From: an uncultured Lachnospiraceae bacterium
GTDB taxonomy: Bacteria; Bacillota; Clostridia; Lachnospirales; Lachnospiraceae
Direction: 5' to 3'
Assembly: GCA_946183625.1 (NCBI GenBank)
Contig: CAMHCL010000026.1
Coordinates: forward strand, 1-16,688
DNA: 16,688 bases
How positions within the stretch are numbered: the first letter of the stretch is position 1; each line of letters begins with the position of its first letter. The position numbers were made by a program, and so were the translations under genes. This document shows, piece after piece, positions 1 to 8,290 of the stretch. The notes below the pieces were generated by a model. That model searched no databases. It had not been told where the DNA came from and saw nothing but the letters and a program-made list of their open reading frames with translations.

Positions 1-326
1 GCTGTTGTTGCACAGAATACTAAGTTAAATATAAAATTCGACCAGTCAAAATTCTGATAATTTGTAAATATATCAAATCCAGGCTTACCTATAAATCCGA
101 ACAGGTCTTCTCCAAGAAGGAGTCCGAAACCTATAAGAATGAAAACACAGCAGCCTATACAAAAGTCCATCAGGTTCTTCATCAGAATATTACCTGCATT
201 CTTTGCTCTGGCAAATCCCGCTTCTACCATTGCGAATCCTGCCTGCATCCAGAACACAAGAGCCGCACCTATCAAAAACCATACCGCAAACAGTTCCCCG
301 TTTATAGCACTAATAATATCTTCCAT
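1..326 (-). CDS. amt: Ammonium transporter, N-terminal part (cut by window edge)
   Basis: This is the first 108 codons of an Amt/MEP/Rh-family membrane channel that imports ammonium. The gene runs off the window at position 1, so its stop is not seen. The visible protein begins MEDIISAINGELFAVW. A hydrophobic segment covers about residues 13-34, followed by the typical Amt stretch AGFAMVEAGFARAKNAGNI (about residues 29-47) and NLMDF. A second membrane segment covers about residues 54-72. There is no cleavable signal peptide, as is usual for Gram-positive Amt proteins. The start is the ATG at 324-326, preceded by AGGAGG at 335-340 with 8 nt spacing. The gene has its own promoter and a roughly 190-nt leader with two terminator-like hairpins, so expression is probably nitrogen-controlled. 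A PII gene (glnB/glnK) often follows amt but would lie outside the window. Confidence 0.93.
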   Translation of the reverse strand, partial: MEDIISAINGELFAVWFLIGAALVFWMQAGFAMVEAGFARAKNAGNILMKNLMDFCIGCCVFILIGFGLLLGEDLFGFIGKPGFDIFTNYQNFDWSNFIFNLVFCATT

Positions 327-361
327 AATTCTTTCCTCCTATATGTTTCATAAAGAATTTC

Positions 362-433
362 TAAAGCATTTCGTTCGCGATACGAAAAAGGCGCTTCAGA
401 CTTTTCGTGTAAGTCTAAAGCGCCATTGCTTTA
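362..433 (-). promoter_or_regulatory. amt leader: multi-branched RNA fold enclosing two hairpins
   Basis: On the minus-strand RNA, UAAAGCA (positions 433-427) can pair perfectly with UGCUUUA (368-362). This 7-bp helix would enclose the strong hairpin at 390-424 and a small hairpin TTCGT/ACGAA at 370-386, giving a three-way junction. The junction ends 22 nt before the amt ribosome site at 335-340. The pairing is seen in the sequence; its function as a regulatory RNA is inference. The enclosing helix could compete with, or stabilise, the terminator-like hairpin. Confidence 0.4.
385..424 (-). terminator. Terminator-like hairpin 2 in the amt leader (candidate attenuator)
   Basis: On the minus strand, GGCGCTTTAGACTT (424-411) pairs with AAGTCTGAAGCGCC (403-390) over 14 bp with a single U-G wobble and a 7-nt loop. 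It is followed directly by five U residues (389-385). It lies between the amt promoter and the amt ribosome site, so as an intrinsic terminator it would block amt unless antiterminated. The flank AAAGCAATGGCGCTTT matches the gltB leader hairpin flank at all but one position. Confidence 0.7.
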
Positions 434-463
434 ATCTATTTATTATCCCCTAGGAAATTGGAT

Positions 464-501
464 AAAAAAATAGACGTCCCGGAAATAACTTCCAGAACGC
501 C
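464..501 (-). terminator. Terminator-like hairpin 1 in the amt leader; also a likely terminator for gltD
   Basis: On the minus strand, GGCGTTCTGGAA (501-490) pairs with TTCCGGGACGTC (484-473) over 12 bp. Three of these pairs are U-G or G-U wobbles, so the RNA pairs fully on this strand only. The loop is GTTAT, and TA plus seven Ts follow (472-464). It ends transcription arriving from gltD. It also lies about 14 nt downstream of the predicted amt start site, so it would act on amt transcripts too. The strand-specific wobble pairs support function in the minus-strand RNA. Confidence 0.75.
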
Positions 502-521
502 TTTGTTCTTTACGAATAATT

Positions 522-550
522 ATATTACTCTTAAAAATTCTATCTGTCAA
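522..550 (-). promoter_or_regulatory. Predicted amt promoter
   Basis: The minus strand carries TTGACA (550-545), a 17-bp spacer and TAATAT (527-522), a near-consensus housekeeping promoter. The start site would be near 515. The promoter sits between the gltD stop and amt, so amt can be transcribed independently of gltBD. A strong core promoter next to leader terminators suggests that control is exerted after initiation. Confidence 0.75.
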
Positions 551-552
551 TA

Positions 553-593
553 TTTTTTTACTTAAATTGAATTATTTTTTTTACTTAAATTGA
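553..593 (-). repeat. Two direct repeats upstream of the amt promoter (candidate operator)
   Basis: An identical 18-bp sequence, TCAATTTAAGTAAAAAAA on the minus strand, occurs at 570-553 and again at 593-576. The 23-bp period is about two helical turns. The nearer copy ends 2 bp from the predicted -35 box (545-550). Position and spacing fit a binding site for a dimeric or tandem-bound regulator. The low complexity (A-tracts) is a caution, since an A-rich UP element would look similar. Confidence 0.5.
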
Positions 594-608
594 CTTTAGT
601 TATTTCTC

Positions 609-2150
609 CTAATAACCCATAAGATATCTATCTACTTCCAGGGCTGCATTTCTGCCCTCAGAAATAGCCCATACAACCAGTGACTGACCGCGATGCATAT
701 CTCCGGCTGTAAATATCTTGTCACTTGCCTGGTAATGTCCAGGTGCAGTTTTTACATTTGTCCTGCCATCAACCTCAACACCGAAAGCCTCTGTAACATA
801 GCTCTCGCTGCCGAGAAAACCTGCTGCTATTAGCACAAGTCCTGCAGGTACAGTCTTCTCAGAACCCTCTACAGGCACCATCATCATACGGCCTGTATTC
901 TCATCCTTCTTTGGTTCTAAGGACTGGATCACAACTTCCTTAAGTTTCTTGATATCTTTACCCTTTTCATCCTTTACGGTTTCAGATATAAATTCCTTTA
1001 CAGTAGTCTGATAGATACGAGGATCTGAGCCGAATTTATATATAGCCTCTTCCTGACCATAGTCAGTCTTACATACACGAGGCCACTCCGGCCATGGGTT
1101 AGAATCAAGTCTTGTATCCGGAGCTTTAGGCATCATCTCGAGCTGAGTAACAGACTTACAGCCAAGTCTGATACTGGTACCTACACAGTCATTACCTGTA
1201 TCTCCACCGCCGATTACGATTACATCCTTATCCTCTACAAGCTCCCTTAATTCATTGGTTATTTCAAGATCAGATTCAAGAAGACTCTTAGTTACCTTGC
1301 CGAGAAAATCCACAGCAAAGTAAATGCCTTCTGTTTCTCTCCCGGGAGCCTTTATATCTCTTGGATTAGAAGCACCACAGGCAAGAACTACAGCATCATA
1401 TTCTGCACATAATTCTTCAGCTGATATATATGTAACCTTATCCGCAAATCTGGTATTGATCTTCTTGTTTCCACATACATTTACGCTGGTCTTAAACTCT
1501 ATTCCGGCAGCTTCCATAAGCTTAATACGCCTGTCGATAACAGATTTATCCAGCTTCATATTTGGAATACCATAACGAAGCAGGCCACCTACACGATCAC
1601 TTCTCTCATAAACCGTAACTAAGTGTCCTCGTCTATTAAGCATCTGAGCAGCTGCAAGTCCTGAAGGTCCGCTTCCTACAACTGCAACCTTCTTTCCTGT
1701 TCTCTCCTGTGGAATCTTCTCTTCCACAAGACCATGCTCATATGCGTATTCTATAACAGTTTTCTCATTTTCCTTTGTAGTGACAGGTGCATCATTCAAA
1801 CCACAGGTACATGCTGCCTCACAAAGAGCAGGACATACTCTGGAAGTGAATTCAGGAAAACTGTGAGTTATACTAAGTCTCTTATATGCCTGTTCATAAC
1901 ATCCATGATATACAAGATCATTTAAATCAGGTACAAGATTATGAAGAGGACAGCCCGATGCCATTCCTGCTATCATTGTTCCTGCCTGGCAGTAAGGAAC
2001 ACCACAATCCATACATCTTGAGGCCTGTTCTTGTTGTTCCTCAGGACTCAGCAGACTATGAAACTCCAGGAAGTTCAGTATTCTGTCTTCCTCACTTACA
2101 ACAGGGCCATCCACTCTGTCATATTCCATAAAACCGGTCATTTTTCCCAT
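609..2150 (-). CDS. gltD: Glutamate synthase, small (beta) subunit
   Basis: This 513-residue protein is the NAD(P)H-oxidising subunit of glutamate synthase. It passes electrons through FAD and iron-sulfur clusters to the GltB subunit. The N-terminal ferredoxin-like domain carries C46-x2-C49-x4-C54 and C67, then C106, C110, C114 and C116, which supply its 4Fe-4S centres. The FAD-binding motif VVGSGPSG lies at about 157-164, and a second nucleotide-binding motif GGGDTG at about 314-319 should bind the nicotinamide cofactor. The C-terminal GDMHRGQSLVVWAISEGR is the family FAD signature. The start is the ATG at 2148-2150, with AAAAGGAG at 2158-2165. It begins 15 bp after the purF stop, so it belongs to the gltB-purF-gltD unit. 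Related subunits occur in other oxidoreductases, but co-location with gltB makes GltD secure. It stops with TAG at 609-611. Confidence 0.96.
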   Translation of the reverse strand: MGKMTGFMEYDRVDGPVVSEEDRILNFLEFHSLLSPEEQQEQASRCMDCGVPYCQAGTMIAGMASGCPLHNLVPDLNDLVYHGCYEQAYKRLSITHSFPEFTSRVCPALCEAACTCGLNDAPVTTKENEKTVIEYAYEHGLVEEKIPQERTGKKVAVVGSGPSGLAAAQMLNRRGHLVTVYERSDRVGGLLRYGIPNMKLDKSVIDRRIKLMEAAGIEFKTSVNVCGNKKINTRFADKVTYISAEELCAEYDAVVLACGASNPRDIKAPGRETEGIYFAVDFLGKVTKSLLESDLEITNELRELVEDKDVIVIGGGDTGNDCVGTSIRLGCKSVTQLEMMPKAPDTRLDSNPWPEWPRVCKTDYGQEEAIYKFGSDPRIYQTTVKEFISETVKDEKGKDIKKLKEVVIQSLEPKKDENTGRMMMVPVEGSEKTVPAGLVLIAAGFLGSESYVTEAFGVEVDGRTNVKTAPGHYQASDKIFTAGDMHRGQSLVVWAISEGRNAALEVDRYLMGY

Positions 2151-2165
2151 AATATTACTCCTTTT

Positions 2166-3557
2166 CTATACAGGGTAGGTATTGGTAAAACATGCTGTAC
2201 ATAGTGGAAGTTCCCCCACCATAGTTTTAAAATCTTCTATCTCCAGATACTTTAATGAGTCTGCGCCAATTGCATTCTTCACATCCTCACTGGAATGATG
2301 CGAGGCTATGAGCTGTGATGCCGTAGGAACATCTGTTCCGTAATAACATGGATATAAAAACATAGGGGAGCTGACTCTTACATGAACCTCTTTTGCTCCA
2401 GCCTGCTTAAGCATTTCTATCAGCTGTTTCATGGTAGTACCACGAACTATAGAATCATCGATTATAACGATACGTTTTCCTTCAACAGTCTTCTTATGAA
2501 CACTGAGCTTCATATGGACCGCATTGGAACGTTCGGCATCTGTAGGCTTTATAAAACTCCTGCCCACATAGCTGTTCTTATGAAATGCAAGCTTAAATGG
2601 AATTCCTGAGTAAAGAGAATAACCTTCTGCTGCGGCAAGTCCTGAATCAGGGACACCAACAACTATATCAGCATCCACATTATCCTTCTCAGCAAGCGCA
2701 CGACCGGCATTCATTCTCGCCTCATGAACTTCAATTCCATCCATGACTGAATCACTTCTTGCAAAATAAATGTACTCAAAAATGCAATGTGCTCTTTCTT
2801 TCTGGCACAGACTTCTGTCAGATTGAACCTCATCTCCTGTAATGGTCACTATCTCACCCGGTTCTATATCACGTACTACTTCGCCACCTACAGCACCTAT
2901 AGCCGCGCTCTCAGAAGCAAGAATATATGTATCCTGATCACCTCTTATTACACCCAGTATAAGAGGCTTTATTCCGAAAGGATCTCTGACTCCTATCAGC
3001 TTTCGAGGACTCATAATAACAAGCGCAAATCCGCCTTTCAGCTTCTTTACAGATTCCTTAATAGCATCCTCGATTGTAGGTGCATTTACACGGTTCCCGA
3101 TTATCTCATATGCAAGGACTTCCGTATCAGAGGTTGTATAATGTGCCAATCCACGATACATCTGCTCTTCTTTAAGTTCTTCAGCATTCACTATGTTTCC
3201 ATTGTGAACCAGAGCCAGACTGCCCTTTATATAATTCATGGCAATAGGCTGTGCATTTTCAACCTTGCTTCCACCTGTTGTAGAATATCTGACGTGACCC
3301 ACACCTATGTTGCCCTTCAGCCCTTCTATCACCTCCGGGTGAAAGACCTCACTTACAAGACCCATATCCTTCTTCATGGATATATTACCCATAGGACCCA
3401 CTGTGTCAGATACCGCTATTCCGGCAGATTCCTGACCACGGTGCTGCAGAGCAATAAGTCCATAATATATATCCTGAGCAACATTAGTTCCTTCACTTGA
3501 ATAGATACCAAATACTCCACACTCTTCATGGAGTTTATCATCGAGATTCCTGTACAT
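2166..3557 (-). CDS. purF: Amidophosphoribosyltransferase (glutamine-PRPP amidotransferase)
   Basis: This cytoplasmic enzyme catalyses the first committed step of purine synthesis, PRPP + glutamine + water to 5-phosphoribosylamine + glutamate + pyrophosphate. It has 463 residues, close to the B. subtilis type. A short propeptide precedes the class II amidotransferase nucleophile C13 in EECGVFG, which should be exposed by processing. Glutaminase motifs include HRGQESAG (39-46), RYST (90-93) and HNGN (118-121). The phosphoribosyltransferase PRPP loop IVIIDDSIVRGTT is at 363-375. C258, C404, C453 and C456 match the four ligands of the 4Fe-4S cluster in the B. subtilis class. The start is the ATG at 3555-3557; its TAGGAG ribosome site (3568-3573) overlaps the gltB stop, suggesting coupling. 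Placement between gltB and gltD rather than in a pur operon is unusual. It is not a GltB fragment: the PRPP domain is complete. Confidence 0.95.
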   Translation of the reverse strand: MYRNLDDKLHEECGVFGIYSSEGTNVAQDIYYGLIALQHRGQESAGIAVSDTVGPMGNISMKKDMGLVSEVFHPEVIEGLKGNIGVGHVRYSTTGGSKVENAQPIAMNYIKGSLALVHNGNIVNAEELKEEQMYRGLAHYTTSDTEVLAYEIIGNRVNAPTIEDAIKESVKKLKGGFALVIMSPRKLIGVRDPFGIKPLILGVIRGDQDTYILASESAAIGAVGGEVVRDIEPGEIVTITGDEVQSDRSLCQKERAHCIFEYIYFARSDSVMDGIEVHEARMNAGRALAEKDNVDADIVVGVPDSGLAAAEGYSLYSGIPFKLAFHKNSYVGRSFIKPTDAERSNAVHMKLSVHKKTVEGKRIVIIDDSIVRGTTMKQLIEMLKQAGAKEVHVRVSSPMFLYPCYYGTDVPTASQLIASHHSSEDVKNAIGADSLKYLEIEDFKTMVGELPLCTACFTNTYPV

Positions 3558-3570
3558 ACTATCTATGCTC

Positions 3571-6500
3571 CTATCCTACCAACCTGTTAAATGCTTCTAT
3601 CTCTGCCTGCTCGTGTGAAGCACCCTTTGCTTCATTCTCAGCAGTCATATTTATCATACGTTCGTAATCTTCAGGAATGATCTTCTTAAAATGAGGTATA
3701 TACTCGTCAAAATGATCAAGAATTTTCTTACCCTTATCCGATCCTGTAGCATTTACATGCTTTTCGATGATACTACGTAATTCTTTGATATCATCCTGAT
3801 CAGTCAGTTGCTGCATGGATACCATCTGCTTATTCAGATTTTTATAAAGTGTACTCTTTTCATCAAGTACGTAAGCAATACCACCGCTCATACCTGCGGC
3901 GAAATTCTTTCCGACAGAACCAAGTATTACTGCGCGTCCTCCAGTCATATATTCGCAGCCATGTTCTCCTACACCTTCTACTACTGCAGTGGCACCTGAA
4001 TTACGTATGCAGAATCTCTCTCCTGCCACGCCTGCTATATATGCCTCTCCTGATGTAGCACCGTAAAGAGCTACATTTCCTATGATTATATTTTCGCCAG
4101 GATCAAATGAAGCCTTTTCGGAAGTGTGTACTATCAGCTTACCGCCTGATAATCCCTTACCAAAATAATCGTTACTGTCACCAGTAAGATTCAGCGTCAA
4201 TCCTGAAGGGATAAAAGCACCAAAGCTCTGTCCACCTGAGCCATTACAATTAATCACTATTGAATCCTCTGGAAGTCCTTCAGGTGCTAATCTGGTTATT
4301 TCTGCACCAAGCAGGGTTCCAAATGTTCTATCGATATTATTTACTGTGATAGAAGCTTCACTATTCTTTACTACTCCGCTCAGGTTTACATAATCCGTTT
4401 TACTCTTATTTGGGTTTACATAATCTCTTACACTCTTAAGAGTAGCTTTAATAGATTTTTCTTTCAACAGAACAGCTTCATCCTTTGTTGTATCAAGCTT
4501 GAAGTCATACTTAAGCTCAGGATTGAAGGTCTGAAGCTCTCTTGCTACGCCTGACATATCAAGCAATATTCTGCTAAGATCCAGAAGCTCCTTATCACTT
4601 CCCTCTTCCACTGAATCCTTTACCTTAAGCAGATCAGTTCTGCCCACCAGTTCATCAATGCTTCTTACACCAAGCTTTGCCATATATTCTCTAAGCTCCC
4701 TGGCGATGAACAGCATGAAGTTCTCAACATATTCAGGCTTTCCTCTGAATCTCTTTCTAAGCTCTGGATTCTGTGTGGCTACACCCATAGGACATGTATC
4801 CTGCTGGCATACTCTCATCATTACACAGCCCATAGTTACCAGTGGTGCTGTTGCAAATCCGAATTCCTCTGCTCCGAGGATTGCTGCTATAGCAACATCT
4901 CTTCCGCTCATGAGCTTACCATCAGTCTCTATAACAACCTGATTACGAAGCCCATTTTCAAGAAGTGTCTGATGAGTTTCTGCAAGTCCCAGCTCCCATG
5001 GAAGGCCTGCATTATGTATCGAACTAAGTGGAGCAGCTCCTGTTCCTCCATCATATCCTGATACAAGTATTACCTCTGCACCTGCCTTTGCAACACCGGC
5101 TGCTACAGTACCCACTCCAGCCTCTGATACCAGCTTTACTGATATACGTGCATTCTTATTAGCACATTTCAGATCATAGATAAGCTGTGCCAGGTCCTCT
5201 ATGGAATAGATATCATGATGAGGTGGTGGAGATATAAGGCTCACTCCCGGTGTCGAATGACGTGTCTTGGCAATCCATGGATAAACCTTCTTGCCTGGCA
5301 AATGTCCTCCTTCTCCCGGTTTTGCTCCCTGAGCCATCTTAATCTGAAGCTCTCTTGCACTTACAAGATATTTACTTGTTACACCGAATCTACCACTGGC
5401 AACCTGCTTTATAGCTGAGCTTCTGTCATGCTTGGTTCCAGCTGATGCGATTCTCTCATCACTCTCGCCGCCCTCACCAGAATTTGACTTTCCATGCAGA
5501 TGATTCATGGCTATTGCCAGAGTCTGATGAGCTTCTTCAGATATAGAGCCATATGACATAGCACCAGTCTTAAACCTCTGTACTATGGACTCTTCACTTT
5601 CTACTTCTTCGATTGGAACGCCTTCTTCAGGAAACTCAAAATCTATAAGACTTCTGAGATAACCTGTCTTCTCAGCATCAACCATTTCTGTATACTGCTT
5701 GAACTTCTCATAGTCACCTTCTCTGGTTGATAACTGCAGCATATGTATGGTCTGTGGATTGTATCTGTGATTTTCACCCTGGGCACGTGACTTATGTCTG
5801 CCTGTAGCTGTAAGTTCCAGATCAACAGGAAGTCCAAGTGGGTCAAATGCCTTACTGTGCTGCTTATCTACATTTCTACCAATATCATCAAGTGTGATTC
5901 CACCTACTCTGCTGACTGTTCCAGGGAAATATTCATTTATTACAGCTTCTGAAATACCGATTGCTTCAAATATCTTGCTGCCCTGATATGACTGGATAGT
6001 TGATATACCCATCTTGGATGCTATCTTAACTATTCCGCTGAGTATTGCGCTGTCATAGTCCTGAACTGCTGCATAATAGTCCTTATCCAGAAGATTATCA
6101 TCTATGAGTTCCTGGATAGTAGCATGAGCCAGATATGGATTAACAGCTGATGCACCAAAACCAAGTAAGGTTGCAAAATGATGTACTTCTCTAGGTTCGC
6201 CTGATTCAAGGATAAGCGACATTGCAGTACATTTCTTAGTTTCAACCAGATACTTATGAACTGCTGATACTGCCAGGAGAGATGGAATAGCCACATGGTT
6301 TTCATCTACTCCACGGTCTGACAGAACCAGGATCGTTGTACCTTCTTTATATGCTTTATCTACTTCAACGAAGAGATGATCAAGAACTCTCTTCATAGGT
6401 GTGCTCTTGTAATACAGAAGTGAAACAGTAGATGCCTTGATACCATCCTTATCCAGAGATTTGATCTTCAGCATATCAAGATCAGTAAGGATAGGATTAT

Positions 6501-8232
6501 GGATTTTCAGTACGTGGCAATTAGATGCCTTCTCTTCCAGAAGATTACCATTCTTTCCAACATATACGCTTCTTGATGTAACAATCTTCTCACGCTCTGC
6601 ATCTATAGGTGGATTTGTAACCTGTGCGAACAGCTGCTTGAAATAATAAAACAACGGCTGATACTCTTTTGAAAGAGCTGCTATAGGTGTATCAACACCC
6701 ATTGAACCTATCTGCTCTGTGGCATTAAGAGCCATGTTCCTGATGCCCTCATGATAATTCTCATAAGTATATCCAAATGCCTTCTGGAGCTTCTGTCTTT
6801 CTTCTCCTGTAATTGCAGGAATCTTCTCATTCGGAATCTTTACATCCTTAAGCTCCATAAGTGACATATCAAGCCACTCACCATAAGGCTCCTTCTTTGC
6901 GTATTTCTCTTTTAATTCCTCATCTGTATATATACGATTTTCTCTTGTATCAACCAGCAGCATCTTGCCAGGATAGAGTCTATCCTTCTTAACAACATGA
7001 CTGTCATCCAGTGTAAGAACACCAACCTCTGACGATAGGATCAGACGACCATCATCCATAATGATATAGCGTGAAGGTCTGAGTCCATTTCTATCAAGGA
7101 TAGCTCCCATCACATCACCATCAGAGAACAGGATTGATGCAGGACCATCCCATGGCTCCATCATTGTTGCATAGTACTGATAGAAATCTCTCTCCTCCTG
7201 TGACAGAGTATCATTATGTGCCCAAGGCTCAGGGATAGCTATCATTGCTGCCAGCGGCAGATCCATTCCACTCATCATCAGGAATTCTAAAGTATTATCC
7301 AGCATAGCTGAATCCGAACCACTGGAAGATATAACAGGCAGAACCCTTGTCATGTCTTCTTCTGAAAATGTATCGGTATGCATGGTCTCTTCTCTTGCCA
7401 GCATCTTGTCTGCATTTCCCTTGATAGTATTGATCTCACCATTATGAACCATGAGACGATTTGGATGAGCTCTGTTCCAGCTAGGATTTGTATTAGTGGA
7501 GAATCTTGAATGAACCATAGCGATAGCAGATTCATAATCAGCATCACCCAGATCAAGAAAGAATGTTCTCAGCTGTCCAACTAAAAACATACCCTTATAA
7601 ACGATGGTTCTACATGAGAGTGAAGGTACATAAGTATCTACGTTACACTGTTCGAACTCTCTGCGGATTACATACAGCTTACGATCGAATTCCAGATCTG
7701 TAAGCTCTTTTCCTGCTCCATAAGGCCTCTCTATAAATACCTGTTCTATAACAGGCATACATTCTCTTGCTCTGGTACCTAGTACATTTGCATTAGTATT
7801 GACCTTTCTCCAGCCGAGAATCTTCAGTCCTTCCTTTCTTACTATGGTTTCAAACATATTCTTGGCCTGCTTACGCTCCAGGTCAGTTTGAGGGAAGAAG
7901 AACATACCAACACCGTAAGGTCTTACAGGGCTGTTACTATCAGAATTCTTCTTATCCTGAGGGTAAGACAGCTTTATTCCCATTCCTTCAAGGATCTTAT
8001 TAAAAAACTTATGAGGTATCTGGGTAAGGATTCCAACACCGTCTCCTGTTTCGCCTGTGGCATCCTTTCCAGCTCTATGTTCCAGGTTTTCAACTATGCT
8101 GAGGGCATCCTCAACAAGACTATGACTTGGAGTACCATCTATCTGAATTATGGCCCCAATACCACAGTTATCATGTTCAAAGGATGGATCATATAATCCT
8201 TCTTTTCTCATTTTTTCAAAAACCTTATCCAT
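3571..8232 (-). CDS. gltB: Glutamate synthase, large (alpha) subunit
   Basis: This 1553-residue enzyme makes two glutamates from glutamine and 2-oxoglutarate, with electrons from GltD. A 22-residue propeptide precedes the class II glutaminase nucleophile C23 in HDNCGIG. The glutaminase domain runs to about residue 430, a central domain to about 790, and the FMN-binding synthase domain from about 830 to 1220. That domain carries the 3Fe-4S ligands C1136-x5-C1142-x4-C1147 (CVMMRVCQQDTCPMG). A C-terminal GXGXG beta-helix follows at about 1280-1500, with the repeats GGRAVILG and GKNFAAGMSGG. Length is near the bacterial norm (about 1500), with no frameshift seen. The start is the ATG at 8230-8232, with AGGAGG at 8240-8245. 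It is the first gene of its unit, behind its own promoter and a leader hairpin, which points to nitrogen-responsive attenuation (inferred). Confidence 0.97.
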   Translation of the reverse strand: MDKVFEKMRKEGLYDPSFEHDNCGIGAIIQIDGTPSHSLVEDALSIVENLEHRAGKDATGETGDGVGILTQIPHKFFNKILEGMGIKLSYPQDKKNSDSNSPVRPYGVGMFFFPQTDLERKQAKNMFETIVRKEGLKILGWRKVNTNANVLGTRARECMPVIEQVFIERPYGAGKELTDLEFDRKLYVIRREFEQCNVDTYVPSLSCRTIVYKGMFLVGQLRTFFLDLGDADYESAIAMVHSRFSTNTNPSWNRAHPNRLMVHNGEINTIKGNADKMLAREETMHTDTFSEEDMTRVLPVISSSGSDSAMLDNTLEFLMMSGMDLPLAAMIAIPEPWAHNDTLSQEERDFYQYYATMMEPWDGPASILFSDGDVMGAILDRNGLRPSRYIIMDDGRLILSSEVGVLTLDDSHVVKKDRLYPGKMLLVDTRENRIYTDEELKEKYAKKEPYGEWLDMSLMELKDVKIPNEKIPAITGEERQKLQKAFGYTYENYHEGIRNMALNATEQIGSMGVDTPIAALSKEYQPLFYYFKQLFAQVTNPPIDAEREKIVTSRSVYVGKNGNLLEEKASNCHVLKIHNPILTDLDMLKIKSLDKDGIKASTVSLLYYKSTPMKRVLDHLFVEVDKAYKEGTTILVLSDRGVDENHVAIPSLLAVSAVHKYLVETKKCTAMSLILESGEPREVHHFATLLGFGASAVNPYLAHATIQELIDDNLLDKDYYAAVQDYDSAILSGIVKIASKMGISTIQSYQGSKIFEAIGISEAVINEYFPGTVSRVGGITLDDIGRNVDKQHSKAFDPLGLPVDLELTATGRHKSRAQGENHRYNPQTIHMLQLSTREGDYEKFKQYTEMVDAEKTGYLRSLIDFEFPEEGVPIEEVESEESIVQRFKTGAMSYGSISEEAHQTLAIAMNHLHGKSNSGEGGESDERIASAGTKHDRSSAIKQVASGRFGVTSKYLVSARELQIKMAQGAKPGEGGHLPGKKVYPWIAKTRHSTPGVSLISPPPHHDIYSIEDLAQLIYDLKCANKNARISVKLVSEAGVGTVAAGVAKAGAEVILVSGYDGGTGAAPLSSIHNAGLPWELGLAETHQTLLENGLRNQVVIETDGKLMSGRDVAIAAILGAEEFGFATAPLVTMGCVMMRVCQQDTCPMGVATQNPELRKRFRGKPEYVENFMLFIARELREYMAKLGVRSIDELVGRTDLLKVKDSVEEGSDKELLDLSRILLDMSGVARELQTFNPELKYDFKLDTTKDEAVLLKEKSIKATLKSVRDYVNPNKSKTDYVNLSGVVKNSEASITVNNIDRTFGTLLGAEITRLAPEGLPEDSIVINCNGSGGQSFGAFIPSGLTLNLTGDSNDYFGKGLSGGKLIVHTSEKASFDPGENIIIGNVALYGATSGEAYIAGVAGERFCIRNSGATAVVEGVGEHGCEYMTGGRAVILGSVGKNFAAGMSGGIAYVLDEKSTLYKNLNKQMVSMQQLTDQDDIKELRSIIEKHVNATGSDKGKKILDHFDEYIPHFKKIIPEDYERMINMTAENEAKGASHEQAEIEAFNRLVG

Positions 8233-8256
8233 ATCAATTCCTCCTGCAAAACATGC

Positions 8257-8290
8257 AAAAAGGCGCTCTGAGTCTATAACTCAAAGCGCC
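8257..8290 (-). terminator. Terminator-like hairpin in the gltB leader (candidate attenuator)
   Basis: On the minus strand, GGCGCTTTGAGT (8290-8279) pairs with ACTCAGAGCGCC (8273-8262) over 12 bp with one U-G wobble and the loop TATAG. Five U residues (8261-8257) follow. GCAAA on the 5' side can extend pairing with the U-tract, as in bidirectional terminators. It lies about 50 nt downstream of the predicted start and 11 nt before the gltB ribosome site (8240-8245), so it can act as an attenuator. It is also the only good terminator after the trp-lipoprotein operon. It belongs to the same family as the amt leader hairpins. Confidence 0.75.

Noticed and set aside
139..453. A 104-codon plus-strand open frame at the left edge
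   Set aside because: The minus strand here encodes a clear Amt N-terminus with a ribosome site; the plus frame also runs through the leader hairpin.
2787..3500. A 237-codon open frame on the plus strand, antisense to purF
   Set aside because: It lies wholly inside the confident purF gene, has no good ribosome site, and its translation is rich in Cys, Tyr and Ser with no recognisable domain. It is a shadow frame.
8257..8290. An ANTAR-type two-hairpin antiterminator site
   Set aside because: The loops are not hexaloops with A at position 1 and G at position 4, and gltB has a single hairpin. The specific ANTAR assignment is not supported, although antitermination in general remains possible.
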